Assembly (NCBI RefSeq): GCF_020782115.1
Contig: NZ_JAJGMW010000005.1
Location: 62,001 to 126,000, forward strand
DNA length: 64,000 nucleotides
Source of the DNA: Leeuwenhoekiella parthenopeia
GTDB taxonomy: Bacteria; Bacteroidota; Bacteroidia; Flavobacteriales; Flavobacteriaceae
Direction of reading: 5' to 3'
Shown: piece by piece, positions 46,871 to 56,278 of the stretch
Position numbering within the stretch: position 1 is the first letter of the stretch
Layout of the letters: each line of letters starts with the position of its first letter
Notes under the pieces: model-generated
The model's database searches: none
What the model was told of the DNA's origin: nothing
What the model saw: the letters and a program-made list of their open reading frames with translations, nothing else
Made by a program: the position numbers and the translations under genes

Positions 46871-48163
46871 TTAACTTAAAAATACCTGTAGTTTATCTGT
46901 TCTGTAAACATAAACCACCACACATACATTCCAAAAAGCGATAGCGATACCGGAAGCAATCGCAGCTCCTTCAATACCGTAGGATGGAATCAAAATCAGG
47001 TTCAATACAAGGTTTATTAAAACAGCGATAAGCAGGATGTATTGAAACTGGCGGGCCCTGCCGGTCATATTCAGATATATGGCAGCCACTCCTGAGAGGC
47101 AACTTACCAGGTACCCCAGGGCGAGAATTCGAAGGGCATTGTAGGCCTGCGTATAGCTTTCGCCAAAAAAACTTAAAATAAACTCCGGAAAAATCAAAAG
47201 TATCAGCAACGGAGGCAGAGATAGAATAAAAATAAGTCGGGATGCACGCTTTAGGAGCGCTTTTAACGCACCTGTGTCGTTCAATTGATACTGGTGTGCC
47301 AGATTAGTGGCAAAAAGCGCATTTATCGTATTTAAAACCGTACTTACGATCAAGACCAGCTTTACAGCAGTCGCATAATAAGCTACCTGAGCATAATCAG
47401 CATATTTTTTTAAAATAATGATATCGATACTCAACAACAGGAAAAAACCCAAACTGCTTACCGCCATTGGAAAGGATTTTTTTAAAATACCAAGACTTCC
47501 CAAGGGTTCTACAGCCGTACTTTTTTTTTCCTTTTTCTTCCACACCAACAAACTACTGATGACTGCGAGCAACACGAAACTCCCCAAAAATACCAGATAA
47601 ATGTATGATCCTGCGCGGAAGACTTTCAGTAGAATAATTCCTATTAAAAAAGGGGCATATTTGACGATTCCTCTAAATAATTCGGAACGATTGATTTGTC
47701 CGTAGGCCCTGAATAATTCGGTATTTAAAGCTGATACGGCATAGAAAAACAATCCGGCCGAGGTGAATAAAACAAGACGTTTTGCCTGTACATCTTCAAA
47801 AAAGCTTGTAAACACCTCTTCGGGCAGGCTGAAGACCAGCAACATAATCAAAAGCGAGCTCAAAAAAATCATAAAGATCATCTTGCGGTATATCAACCTC
47901 AGCCCTGCTAAATTCTGAGATGCCTTTAAAACCCCGGCGTGATGTAGGATTGCCTGATCAAAACCCAAAACCACAAGGCTACCCCCTATAAGCAATAAGC
48001 TGCGTACCAGCTCATACTCACCTACATATACGGGATCAAAAAAATTGGTTAGAAAAAGAGAAATACCCAGTAAAACAGCTACCCCCACGCCTCTTAAAAT
48101 AAGGGCTAATAAACCCTGAGTGTTTTGTTTAAGAAAAGGTAGAAACTGCCGGGGTTTTATCAT
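46871..48163 (-). CDS. Wzx-like oligosaccharide flippase
   Basis: This 430-residue protein has about 12 hydrophobic segments of the MOP superfamily. The start (IKPRQFLPFLKQNTQGLLALILRGVGVAVLLGISLFLTNFFDP) and the middle region with SFPMAVSSLGFFLLLSIDIIILKKYAD fit Wzx. It moves the lipid-linked repeat unit to the periplasm. It overlaps the Wzz-like gene by four bases and is directly before a GT4. It differs from the core flippase at 16.4 kb. Confidence 0.91.
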   Translation of the reverse strand: MIKPRQFLPFLKQNTQGLLALILRGVGVAVLLGISLFLTNFFDPVYVGEYELVRSLLLIGGSLVVLGFDQAILHHAGVLKASQNLAGLRLIYRKMIFMIFLSSLLIMLLVFSLPEEVFTSFFEDVQAKRLVLFTSAGLFFYAVSALNTELFRAYGQINRSELFRGIVKYAPFLIGIILLKVFRAGSYIYLVFLGSFVLLAVISSLLVWKKKEKKSTAVEPLGSLGILKKSFPMAVSSLGFFLLLSIDIIILKKYADYAQVAYYATAVKLVLIVSTVLNTINALFATNLAHQYQLNDTGALKALLKRASRLIFILSLPPLLILLIFPEFILSFFGESYTQAYNALRILALGYLVSCLSGVAAIYLNMTGRARQFQYILLIAVLINLVLNLILIPSYGIEGAAIASGIAIAFWNVCVVVYVYRTDKLQVFLS

Positions 48164-49086
48164 TCATCAATACGTGAAGCGGTTTTATGATAAAATCTAA
48201 GAACCACGCTGAACAGCAGATAGCCTGCAATGAGCAGGATGGGTAACCAAACGGCTTTGTAGTAAAAAAAAGATTTGTAATCTCTTACTTTTGGTGAATT
48301 TACTAGACAAACCAGACAGGTACCTACGTTATCCCATGTTTTGAGCAGCTTATTTTTTTCAATAATAGAATCCTTTACCCGCAATAAAGAAGCCAAATCA
48401 AAATCTTCGTAGTTGATATATGCGCTGCCTGTTTTTGTATCCTTTAAACTCCTGTTTATATTGAGCAGGAGACTGTCTATCTGGGCAACAGCAAAGGTAT
48501 TGGATTCAATCTGAGACGTGTTGATTTCCTGTATTTGAGCAAGATTATTCCGGTAATATTCGCTGCGGGAAAAAAGATCTAAAATAGCCGTTGCGTCCTG
48601 CAAATCTGCACGATCATCAACAATCAGGTCTATTTTATGAAGTTCGTAGTTAGATCGTAGCGCTTCTGACTGTAAAAGCGGTTTTGAGCTGTTTATCTCA
48701 TCGAGAAACATCATGATCTGCTCGTCATCAAGCACTTTAAATTTTTCCAGAATTTCAGAAAGATCCACAACGGGTTCTATTTCTGCAGACTGAATGTGAG
48801 GGAACTCAGAAGTTTGCTCAAATTCCTGTAAAGTATGGTAAACAAATGCGGTACTGCCGGCATTCAATTTTACCAGCAGCTCTACTTTTTTGGGTGCTGA
48901 AGTAGCCAGCTGCCAGATTAAACCCAGACCTATTCCTGCAGCAAGTAAAATCCCGAGGATTAATGCGCGTTTTAAAACAAAGCGTAAGCATCTAAAAACA
49001 AACATTCCAAGAGCATTAAAGCCCGATTTGAAACCCTCTTTGAGGTCTATCAATTCAATGTCGTTAGTAGCGCGTTTTGCTGCCAT
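48160..49086 (-). CDS. Wzz-like chain-length protein without kinase domain
   Basis: This 308-residue protein has a hydrophobic helix at about 41-61 near the N-terminus and another near the C-terminus (about 276-296), with a long helical periplasmic region between. That is the topology of Wzz-type polysaccharide co-polymerases that set chain length. The cytosolic part is short, with no Walker motifs or Tyr-rich tail, so it lacks the kinase of Wzc. It is the first gene downstream of the DUF6909-like gene (one-base overlap). Family assignment is from topology and place. Confidence 0.68.
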   Translation of the reverse strand: MAAKRATNDIELIDLKEGFKSGFNALGMFVFRCLRFVLKRALILGILLAAGIGLGLIWQLATSAPKKVELLVKLNAGSTAFVYHTLQEFEQTSEFPHIQSAEIEPVVDLSEILEKFKVLDDEQIMMFLDEINSSKPLLQSEALRSNYELHKIDLIVDDRADLQDATAILDLFSRSEYYRNNLAQIQEINTSQIESNTFAVAQIDSLLLNINRSLKDTKTGSAYINYEDFDLASLLRVKDSIIEKNKLLKTWDNVGTCLVCLVNSPKVRDYKSFFYYKAVWLPILLIAGYLLFSVVLRFYHKTASRIDE

Positions 49087-50777
49087 TATTCGCTAAAAAT
49101 TTGTTCTAAAATACGCTCGGTTATCAAATACGTGGGTTTTACCCCCGTGGTCCCCAAACCTCCTGAAGCCAGTGTGCTTCCCGTCTCAAGCGGATTATCT
49201 GAAGCATAATAGGCATAACGTACTTTTACCGTATCGCTAATGCTTCCGCGGAGTTTTGCTGCTGCCTGTATGGCTTTTTGATAATGTGCGCCTTCCATCT
49301 CAAGACCTATGACATTCCAGGTGCTTTCGTAGAAAAAGCGCAGAATATCCCGGTTTTGAAGCGAAGTTCCCAAAACGGTAATCATCGCGCCATCACATAC
49401 CGAAATGCCGTGCCCCTCTAAATGTTCTTTCTTTAATTGATTTTCAAAAGGATAATTATCTGCTGTACCTTCAAACAAATGGGCTTTTGGGATCATAATA
49501 TCTCCCTTTCCGCCTTCAAGAATGCCTGCCTTACCCATTATCGAAATCGATTTTACATCGAGATGTACGTTTTCGCGCTTGTTTTCGTAAGGCTTCAGCA
49601 ATTCTTCCATAGTCTCGTAAGCCTGCTCGCCAAAAGCATAATCCATCACGATAATAACGGGTTCTTTCCCTTCAGGATAGGAAGCTTTAGTGCAGAAGTT
49701 ATTCTGCTTTAAATCGAGTTTTTTAGTATCAAAAATCTGAATGTCTATGTTTGTACCGCTTTGATCGCGCAGAAAAATCATTCCGTTTTGCTGCGCGGTT
49801 TTCTCCACTCGGGCACGCAGTTTGGCGCTACCGGGATTGCTTAGCGTCTCATAAATCTCAAGATTTTCCTTTTTGGCCATTTCCTTTTCAAGGGCAACCG
49901 GCGCAAAAAGCGTATTCATCACGCTGTGCATATTGGCACTGATGATGTGAATGGGTCTGCGCAGCAAACCTTTGGCCTCCAGTTCGGTTTTTATGGCATT
50001 GGCCCAGATCTCCCCGTGAATGTGATGCCCCAGGCGTTCGCGCAGCAAGGGCGAAAAAGTCACCAGTCTTTTGTCGCTGTCGAGGGCTTCTTCAATAGCT
50101 CGCTTGCCCAACCAGTAAATGAGCTTCAAAAAGCGCTTTTCATTATTGGGTGCCGAAAATTTAGTGTAGATGGCCGAAGCTTCCTGAAAAGTTCTGCCCA
50201 GAATATTTGCGGTATGTGTGAGGGCAATCTCCCGATCCTCACGGCTCAGCGGTTCTTCATCGAGCACGGCTTTTTCCAGCTTTTTCCAGTCGCGGGTAGT
50301 ATGCCCTTCCTCATTGATCACCACACGTTTCATGATCTTATGCGATTCGATAAACAGAAACGTAAGGTGGGTTAAAATATCATAGATCTCCGAGCGGCCG
50401 CGGGTGATTTCAATGTTCATCTGCTCCTCGTCAATACGATAGCAATTGCGGCGGCGCTTGGGAGGTATAATGGGTTTAAAGTGAGAATCTTTATAGCCCT
50501 CATCACTGGTTAAATTGATATAACGGCATTCTTCAATCCCCTCCGGAAGACGGTCTATAACGTACAACAAACCGTTAAGTTCTACCTTTTCTTCGGCAAT
50601 GGTGCCGTAAATCTCCGGTCTTAAAATAAGCAGCGCCTCACGCAAGGTTTCACCTGAAATACCCATAGGTTTATAAAACCCGCGATTAAACAGATGTCGC
50701 ATGGTGATATACATACGCTCTATTGCTGCAGAAGATTCCTGCGCCCGTGTTCTGCTTTCCTGTTTTAAAATACTCAT
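49086..50777 (-). CDS. DUF6909-like protein with nucleosidase-like C-terminal half
   Basis: This 563-residue cytosolic protein is rich in charged residues. The N-terminal half is helical; the C-terminal half reads VIVMDYAFGEQAYETMEELLKPYENKRE, SISIMGKAGILEGGKGDIMIPKAHLFEGTADNYPFEN, CDGAMITVLGTSLQNRD and VIGLEMEGAHYQKAIQ. The last part resembles the active-site loop of the nucleoside phosphorylase/AMP nucleosidase fold (the Met-Glu-Gly motif). I recognise the whole as of the Bacteroidota DUF6909 type, with low-to-moderate certainty. It sits between a GH3-like protein and Wzz in the same transcript. Confidence 0.6.
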   Translation of the reverse strand: MSILKQESRTRAQESSAAIERMYITMRHLFNRGFYKPMGISGETLREALLILRPEIYGTIAEEKVELNGLLYVIDRLPEGIEECRYINLTSDEGYKDSHFKPIIPPKRRRNCYRIDEEQMNIEITRGRSEIYDILTHLTFLFIESHKIMKRVVINEEGHTTRDWKKLEKAVLDEEPLSREDREIALTHTANILGRTFQEASAIYTKFSAPNNEKRFLKLIYWLGKRAIEEALDSDKRLVTFSPLLRERLGHHIHGEIWANAIKTELEAKGLLRRPIHIISANMHSVMNTLFAPVALEKEMAKKENLEIYETLSNPGSAKLRARVEKTAQQNGMIFLRDQSGTNIDIQIFDTKKLDLKQNNFCTKASYPEGKEPVIIVMDYAFGEQAYETMEELLKPYENKRENVHLDVKSISIMGKAGILEGGKGDIMIPKAHLFEGTADNYPFENQLKKEHLEGHGISVCDGAMITVLGTSLQNRDILRFFYESTWNVIGLEMEGAHYQKAIQAAAKLRGSISDTVKVRYAYYASDNPLETGSTLASGGLGTTGVKPTYLITERILEQIFSE

Positions 50778-50794
50778 GAAGCCAAATATACTTT

Positions 50795-52288
50795 TTAAAA
50801 ATTAAGTTGCTCTAAAGCCTCGGCAATATTCCGGTCGTTAGACAGTCTGGGGAGTTTATTCTGCCCGCCCAGTTTGCCTTTTGATTTCATATACATATTG
50901 AAGCCTCCCGGCTGAATTTTTCGGATCTCGAGTCGCTTCAAGACGTTACCCGCAATGAGATCGTAGTAATAACTGTTTTGTTTTTGCAGGTTTTCATCTA
51001 TCGCTTTCGCGAAAGCATTAAGGTCTTGAGGCTCGCGGTCAAACTCGATAAACCACTCGTGATAGGGTAATCCTGAAGCGGGATTGATTTGCGGGGCGAC
51101 TGTAAACTCACTTACCTGAACCTGGTGCTGTATCGAAGCTTCCGTAAGGGCTTCTTCAACTTCCTTACCGATCACGTGCTCCCCAAAGGCTGAAATAAAA
51201 TGCTTAATGCGGCCGGTAACTACTACCCGATAAGGTTTCAGGCTTGTAAACATCACGGTGTCTCCTACATTATACGCCCACAAACCTGCGGTGGTAGAAA
51301 TAATCATCACATAATTTACCCCTAATTCAACCTGGGTTATGCTCAGGCGTTCCGGGTTCTCTTCAAAAAACGAATCGGCTTTTACAAACTCGTAGAAAAT
51401 ACCGCTATTTAGCAGCAAAAGCATGCCCTTTTCGCTTTGCGAATCCTGAAAGGCAAAAAAGCCTTCACTGGCCGGGTATAATTCAATGCTGTCAACCTTT
51501 CGGCCTATGAGGTTTTCAAACTTTTTACGATACGGCTCATAATTTACCCCGCCATAAATAAACAGTTCAAAATTTGGAAAAATGGCACCTACAGGAAGGT
51601 CTCGCCTGGCTTTTAGCCGTTCAAAATACATCTGCACCCAGGAAGGAATCCCGCTAATGACGGTCATATTTTTGTCATGGGTTTCCTCGACGATGGCATC
51701 TACCTTGGTTTCCCAATCGTCAATACAGTTGGTTTCCCAGGACGGCATCCGATTGCGTTGCAGATAACCGGGCACATAATGCGCCACAATACCAGACAGG
51801 CGCCCGGTTTTGATGCCATTTTTAGTCTGAAGCTCGGGACTACCCTGTAAAAAGATCATTTTACCATCTACGAAGTCGCTTTTACCGGTATCTGCGATGT
51901 AATGCAGGATTGCATCACGTGCAGCGTTCACGTGCATAGGCATAGACTCGGCAGTGATGGGAATGTATTTGGCTCCGGAAGTTGTGCCCGAAGTTTTAGC
52001 AAAATACTCCGGTAAACCCGGCCATAAAATGTCTCTTTTACCGGCAACCACCTGTTCTACATAGGGCTTCAGCTCTTCATAATCCCTGATGGGAACCAGC
52101 TTTTTAAATGCCTCGTAGCTGTCTATGGCTTTAAAATTATGATCCTCACCAAATCGTGTTTTTTCAGCTTTGCTGATTAAATATTCAAAAACCTGTTGTT
52201 GTGAGGCACCGGGGTTACGGCTCCACTTTTTGGTTTTGGATACGATGTATTGGGCAAAGATTTTCGCCGAAATTGATTTAATAGACAT
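50795..52288 (-). CDS. GH3-like auxin-responsive-promoter family protein
   Basis: This 497-residue protein is related to the plant GH3 acyl-acid-amido synthetases and adenylate-forming enzymes. The nucleotide-binding text FAKTSGTTSGAKYIPIT lies near residue 110, followed by LYPASEGFFAFQ. The C-terminal helix-rich domain ends with MKSKGKLGGQNKLPRLSNDRN, which is very conserved. Bacterial members are often core genes of unknown substrate. The stop of the M23 gene overlaps its ATG by one base. Confidence 0.92.
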   Translation of the reverse strand: MSIKSISAKIFAQYIVSKTKKWSRNPGASQQQVFEYLISKAEKTRFGEDHNFKAIDSYEAFKKLVPIRDYEELKPYVEQVVAGKRDILWPGLPEYFAKTSGTTSGAKYIPITAESMPMHVNAARDAILHYIADTGKSDFVDGKMIFLQGSPELQTKNGIKTGRLSGIVAHYVPGYLQRNRMPSWETNCIDDWETKVDAIVEETHDKNMTVISGIPSWVQMYFERLKARRDLPVGAIFPNFELFIYGGVNYEPYRKKFENLIGRKVDSIELYPASEGFFAFQDSQSEKGMLLLLNSGIFYEFVKADSFFEENPERLSITQVELGVNYVMIISTTAGLWAYNVGDTVMFTSLKPYRVVVTGRIKHFISAFGEHVIGKEVEEALTEASIQHQVQVSEFTVAPQINPASGLPYHEWFIEFDREPQDLNAFAKAIDENLQKQNSYYYDLIAGNVLKRLEIRKIQPGGFNMYMKSKGKLGGQNKLPRLSNDRNIAEALEQLNF

Positions 52289-53154
52289 TATTCAAATGCG
52301 ATATAATTAGTAGGATCTACGGGGTAGCCGTTATTCCACAATTCAAAATGCAGATGCGGCCCTGTAGAGAGCTCGCCTGTAGAGCCTGCAATGGCCACCA
52401 CCTCCCCTGCTTTTACCAGATCACCCTGACTTTGGGTAAGTGAAGCGTTGTGTTTATAAACCGAAATCAAATTGTTGCCATGTTCTATGATTAACACGTA
52501 GCCGGTATCTGCCGTCCATTCTGAAAAGATAACGGTACCGTCTGCAACTGCTTTTACCGGTTCATTTTTAGGAACCACCACATCTACTGCGTAATGGCGT
52601 TCATCTGCGTCGTAGCCTTCAGTAATATTACCTTTTACAGGCGGAAACAGGGAAAAACTTACTGTAGGTGAAGCCGGATCAAAAAGGTTATAGCGGTCTT
52701 CATTTGCTACCTGTTCCCGTAAAATACTGTCTTCTTTAGAAACCCGAAACTCGAGTCCGGCTGTATCTCTGGGCTCTGTTAATGCAATAGAGTCCTTGTT
52801 GAAATTGACCTCTGCCACATCACCGGTAAGCACTCTTTTAATGCTGGCCAAATATTGCTGATTGATGTCGAGCTGCCGCTTAAGAGAATCGGTCTCAAAC
52901 ATTAATGCGGTGGCCTGTCTTTTTAATCTTACCGAAGAATAGCCCGGTATATATTCACGTAATGGCGTATAGGCAATGAGTATTGTGGTCAATGCGATAA
53001 GAATGATCACAGAAAAGCCTACTAAAATAAACACGTTGAGACGGGTGAGTTTTAAGGAGACGCGTTCCTCAAAAGTGTCTTCATTTAAAATCAACAACCG
53101 ATACTTGTGCAGCAGTCGCTTCTTTAATTTCTTACGCTCTTTGGTTTTGGCCAT
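52288..53154 (-). CDS. M23-family peptidoglycan endopeptidase, membrane-anchored
   Basis: This 288-residue protein has one membrane helix (about 40-61), a short coiled coil (about 80-110) and a LytM domain. Zinc ligands are intact: His187 with Asp191 (HYAVD) and His267 with His269 (GPHLHFELW). It is thus likely an active peptidase, unlike the EnvC-like protein at 10.4 kb. It is the first gene of the leftward unit (M23, GH3, DUF6909, Wzz and others). It lies back to back with tatA. Confidence 0.95.
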   Translation of the reverse strand: MAKTKERKKLKKRLLHKYRLLILNEDTFEERVSLKLTRLNVFILVGFSVIILIALTTILIAYTPLREYIPGYSSVRLKRQATALMFETDSLKRQLDINQQYLASIKRVLTGDVAEVNFNKDSIALTEPRDTAGLEFRVSKEDSILREQVANEDRYNLFDPASPTVSFSLFPPVKGNITEGYDADERHYAVDVVVPKNEPVKAVADGTVIFSEWTADTGYVLIIEHGNNLISVYKHNASLTQSQGDLVKAGEVVAIAGSTGELSTGPHLHFELWNNGYPVDPTNYIAFE

Positions 53155-53312
53155 GATTTAAACGTGCTTTAGTTGCATACCTCTAAGGTCTCAATTAACG
53201 TATGCGTCAACAAATATAAAATTTAAAAAGGCGTTTGCCTACTGCTAAAGTTTTTGATACTACAACGCTTTTTGGCTAATTCTTGTTATCTTTACCTTCT
53301 AAATATTGAATT

Positions 53313-53519
53313 ATGAATATACCAGCGATAATATTAGGCATGGTGGGTCCTTGGCAGATTGGGCTTATCGTAGTGATAGTACTCTTACTTTTTGGAGGTA
53401 AAAAAATACCGGAAATGATGCGAGGCTTAGGAAGTGGTATAAAGGAATTTAAAGATGCTTCCAGAGATGATGACAGTTCAAAAAAATCTGAAGAAAAATT
53501 AGAGGATAAAAAATCATAA
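53313..53519 (+). CDS. tatA: Twin-arginine translocase subunit TatA
   Basis: TatA forms the pore for folded proteins. The 68 residues have a single N-terminal membrane helix (about 10-27, GPWQIGLIVVIVLLLFGGKKIPE), an amphipathic helix (MMRGLGSGIKEFKDAS) and a charged tail. The FGxKKIPE hinge is diagnostic. It stands alone in a short plus-strand unit that ends in a strong terminator. tatC is not in the window. Confidence 0.97.
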   Translation: MNIPAIILGMVGPWQIGLIVVIVLLLFGGKKIPEMMRGLGSGIKEFKDASRDDDSSKKSEEKLEDKKS

Positions 53520-53543
53520 CAATTATCAAAATTGTTTAAATAA

Positions 53544-53575
53544 AAAAAGCGCCTGATTAACCTCAGGCGCTTTTT
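53544..53575. terminator. Bidirectional terminator after tatA
   Basis: AAAAAGCGCCTGA pairs with TCAGGCGCTTTTT around TTAACC, a perfect 13-bp stem. It serves tatA and the convergent DUF4837 gene. Confidence 0.93.
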
Positions 53576-53592
53576 CGTTTTATAAATTCGGT

Positions 53593-54570
53593 TTATTCAC
53601 TTTGATCTAAAAATTTGACTGAACGTAAAATAGACTCCAGTTCAAAAAGATTATCCCGCTTGCTTGCAGAAGGCTTAAATACAAAACCTTCAAGCACCAG
53701 ATAACGATCATTTTCTTTATCGTCGACAGTAAAATTTACAAAAGGCCCGGCCATATAACGGCCTTTAACCTCCCACATCCCTTTCATCTGATAAGCCGGC
53801 TTGCCATCTATAGTGGTTTCTTCCAGATAAGGTGCAAAAGCAGCTTCCGTAATAAAACGCATGCCCTCGCTTACGGTAATATTATCGCCACCTATGGAAT
53901 CGCGCATTTTTATAAGTGATCCCACGGTATTAGAGTCTCGGTCAACCATACTGTATGGCACTTCATAGACCGTAATATTCATATCCCCATGCGGAATGTC
54001 TTTACGTATCCAGAAAAAATTATCGTCTTTCTTAGCGTAGCGGTATGCGGTTGGGAATTTCATCGATATACCAAAAGCATCCTGAAGCGGTTTATCCTCT
54101 TTTAAAGACAGGCTTATTTGACGGATTTTTTCGGTGAACTCTGCTTTTTTTACTGCATTTACAATTTTAGCACTGTCCTGAGCTATTTGATTAATAATGG
54201 CTTCCTCGGAAGGACCTTTTACGATAATCCCTGTTTGAGGACGAGCATATTCATCGTTGATTATAGAAACTCCCGAAGAATCGGCCTGCTCGATTTTTAA
54301 AAATGTACGTTGCTTCCGCATAAAGCCTGTAAAGGCCTCTTCCGGCATTTGATTAATCTCAAACATGGGTTCTACCTGTGGTAAACCGTTTACCGGCCCT
54401 GCCAGTTTTTCCCTAACGGCCTCCCCCACGGCACCGGCCCACATATCATTTGGCATGATCACGGTGAGGGTATTGAGCACACCTGATGAGCTTGAAAGCA
54501 CTTTTCCTTCGGGCTTGTCGTTGCAGGCAACCAAAGCAAAGAGCGTCAATAAAAGAATAATTTTTCGCAT
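53593..54570 (-). CDS. DUF4837 lipoprotein
   Basis: This 325-residue lipoprotein has a signal ending in LVAC (Cys at residue 16). The mature part contains NTLTVIMPNDMWAGAVGEAVREKLAGPVNGLPQVEPMF, typical of the Bacteroidota DUF4837 family, of unknown function. It follows the MltD-like gene by 18 bases, so it probably has a role with murein or envelope stress. Confidence 0.9.
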   Translation of the reverse strand: MRKIILLLTLFALVACNDKPEGKVLSSSSGVLNTLTVIMPNDMWAGAVGEAVREKLAGPVNGLPQVEPMFEINQMPEEAFTGFMRKQRTFLKIEQADSSGVSIINDEYARPQTGIIVKGPSEEAIINQIAQDSAKIVNAVKKAEFTEKIRQISLSLKEDKPLQDAFGISMKFPTAYRYAKKDDNFFWIRKDIPHGDMNITVYEVPYSMVDRDSNTVGSLIKMRDSIGGDNITVSEGMRFITEAAFAPYLEETTIDGKPAYQMKGMWEVKGRYMAGPFVNFTVDDKENDRYLVLEGFVFKPSASKRDNLFELESILRSVKFLDQSE

Positions 54571-54588
54571 TGTGTAAAAGAATTAATG

Positions 54589-56193
54589 TTAGTTAGCGAT
54601 AACCAGAGTCATTCCCGGTTTTAAGCTATTACCACTAAGATCGTTCCAAACTTTAAGGTTCTCTGCACTAACTCCGGGAAATTTCCGCGCGATAGTCCAT
54701 AAACTGTCCCCTTTTTTGACAACATATTTTTTGGAAGCCTTGGCGGCTGGTGCAGTTGCACCGGCAGTAGCAACAGGTTTTGTAGGATATAAAATAAGCC
54801 GCTGTCCCACACGTAAGCTATTTGACCTCAGGTTATTCCAGCGTTTTATTTGAGACACGCCTACGCTGTAGCGTTCGGCAATTTTACCCAAATAGTCCCC
54901 ACTGCGCACACGATACGTAACACTTGAAGGCACCTCAAGATACTCGGGCAAGGTTTCTTCTTCCCGCTTCATTTCTTCTTTTGCTGTCGCGTAAATCTCG
55001 GTTTCATTATTTACAAAAGGTCCCAAAGCCGTTACCGGAAGGCGCAAATAATAATCTTCATCAGAAACGTAGGGAATAATATCCAGTTTATAAGCCGGGT
55101 TTAAGAACTGAATTTCTTCTAAAGAAACCCCGGTGTAAGCAGAAACCTGCTGCAGGGTGAGCATTTCCTTTACCCGTACCGTATCGGTCTCAAAGTAATT
55201 GATATCCGGCTTTTGAGGCTTATAGCCGTGTTCTTCGGCATACTCAAAGATGTACATTGTTGCCAGAAAAGCCGGTACATAACCTGCTGTTTCACGTGGC
55301 AAATGGTGCCTGATGTTCCAGTAGTTGGTACGGCCACCACTGCGGCGTATGGCCTTACTCACATTACCCGGTCCTGAATTATACGAAGCCAGGGCAAGGT
55401 CCCAGTCTCCAAAAATTTCGTAGAGTTTAGAGAGGTATTTTGCAGCAGCTTCCGTAGACATAATGGGATCCATGCGCTCATCTACATACGAACTGATGTC
55501 AAGACCGTATAATTTACCGGTACCAAACATAAACTGCCAGATTCCGGTAGCACCTGCATGGGATTTTGCGCGTGGTCTAAGGGCAGATTCCACAATGGCC
55601 AGATATTTAAGCTCCAGGGGCATATCGTACTTATCAAAGGTCTCCTCAAATCCCGGAAAATAAAATTCAGAAAGTCCCATAAGGCGTTCTAAAGTGGGCT
55701 TATGTCGCTTTAAGTAGCCTTTAATGACATTTTCAAGAGAAGGATTATACTCGATATTGAAAGGTGTTCGGGCATTGAGATCTGCCAGACGCTTTTTAAG
55801 CGTTTCTGTGGTGAGTTCAGGGTAATTGACCTCTTCGTACTCGGTATCATCAACTAATGCGCTGATCGAGTCGTAAAGTGTTCCTGTGGTGAGTTCTTCG
55901 ATCCAACGCTCATCTATTTTAGCCGCGTACTTTCGATCTTTTAAGTTATAGGTAGTACTATCACCCTTAACCTCTTTAAACAAAAAGACTTTTTGATCAG
56001 GTTTTGAAGGATTACCCTTCATTTCCTTATTCAGGCTTTGCTGAATTTGTTTGAGTTCTACCGTATCTACAACAGGTAGTGATTTGCTGAGCAGTGCAGC
56101 TTCAGCCGGTTTTTCGGTATTGGATTCCTGGGCGTTTAAGACCAGAACAGACAGGCAACTTAATGCGATGCCGAGACTTAAGCTTTTCTTCAT
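54589..56193 (-). CDS. MltD-like lytic transglycosylase with LysM domains
   Basis: This 534-residue exported enzyme (from the ATG at 56193) cuts peptidoglycan glycan strands. A signal peptide precedes a linker. The SLT domain covers about 165-335, with the catalytic Glu in AIVESALRPRAKSHAGATGIWQFM and NSGPGNVSKAIRR. Two clear LysM modules at the C-terminus (YRVRSGDYLGKIAERYS, and YVVKKGDSLWTIARKFP) bind peptidoglycan, with a weaker third before them. The frame extends four codons further upstream. Confidence 0.95.
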   Translation of the reverse strand: MKKSLSLGIALSCLSVLVLNAQESNTEKPAEAALLSKSLPVVDTVELKQIQQSLNKEMKGNPSKPDQKVFLFKEVKGDSTTYNLKDRKYAAKIDERWIEELTTGTLYDSISALVDDTEYEEVNYPELTTETLKKRLADLNARTPFNIEYNPSLENVIKGYLKRHKPTLERLMGLSEFYFPGFEETFDKYDMPLELKYLAIVESALRPRAKSHAGATGIWQFMFGTGKLYGLDISSYVDERMDPIMSTEAAAKYLSKLYEIFGDWDLALASYNSGPGNVSKAIRRSGGRTNYWNIRHHLPRETAGYVPAFLATMYIFEYAEEHGYKPQKPDINYFETDTVRVKEMLTLQQVSAYTGVSLEEIQFLNPAYKLDIIPYVSDEDYYLRLPVTALGPFVNNETEIYATAKEEMKREEETLPEYLEVPSSVTYRVRSGDYLGKIAERYSVGVSQIKRWNNLRSNSLRVGQRLILYPTKPVATAGATAPAAKASKKYVVKKGDSLWTIARKFPGVSAENLKVWNDLSGNSLKPGMTLVIAN

Positions 56194-56278
56194 AGATATT
56201 AACAACGATGCAAACGCTAAAGTCGTATTTTTTAATCAAAATCTAAAACGCCCGGGATAATCCCAAACCTGTGGTATG

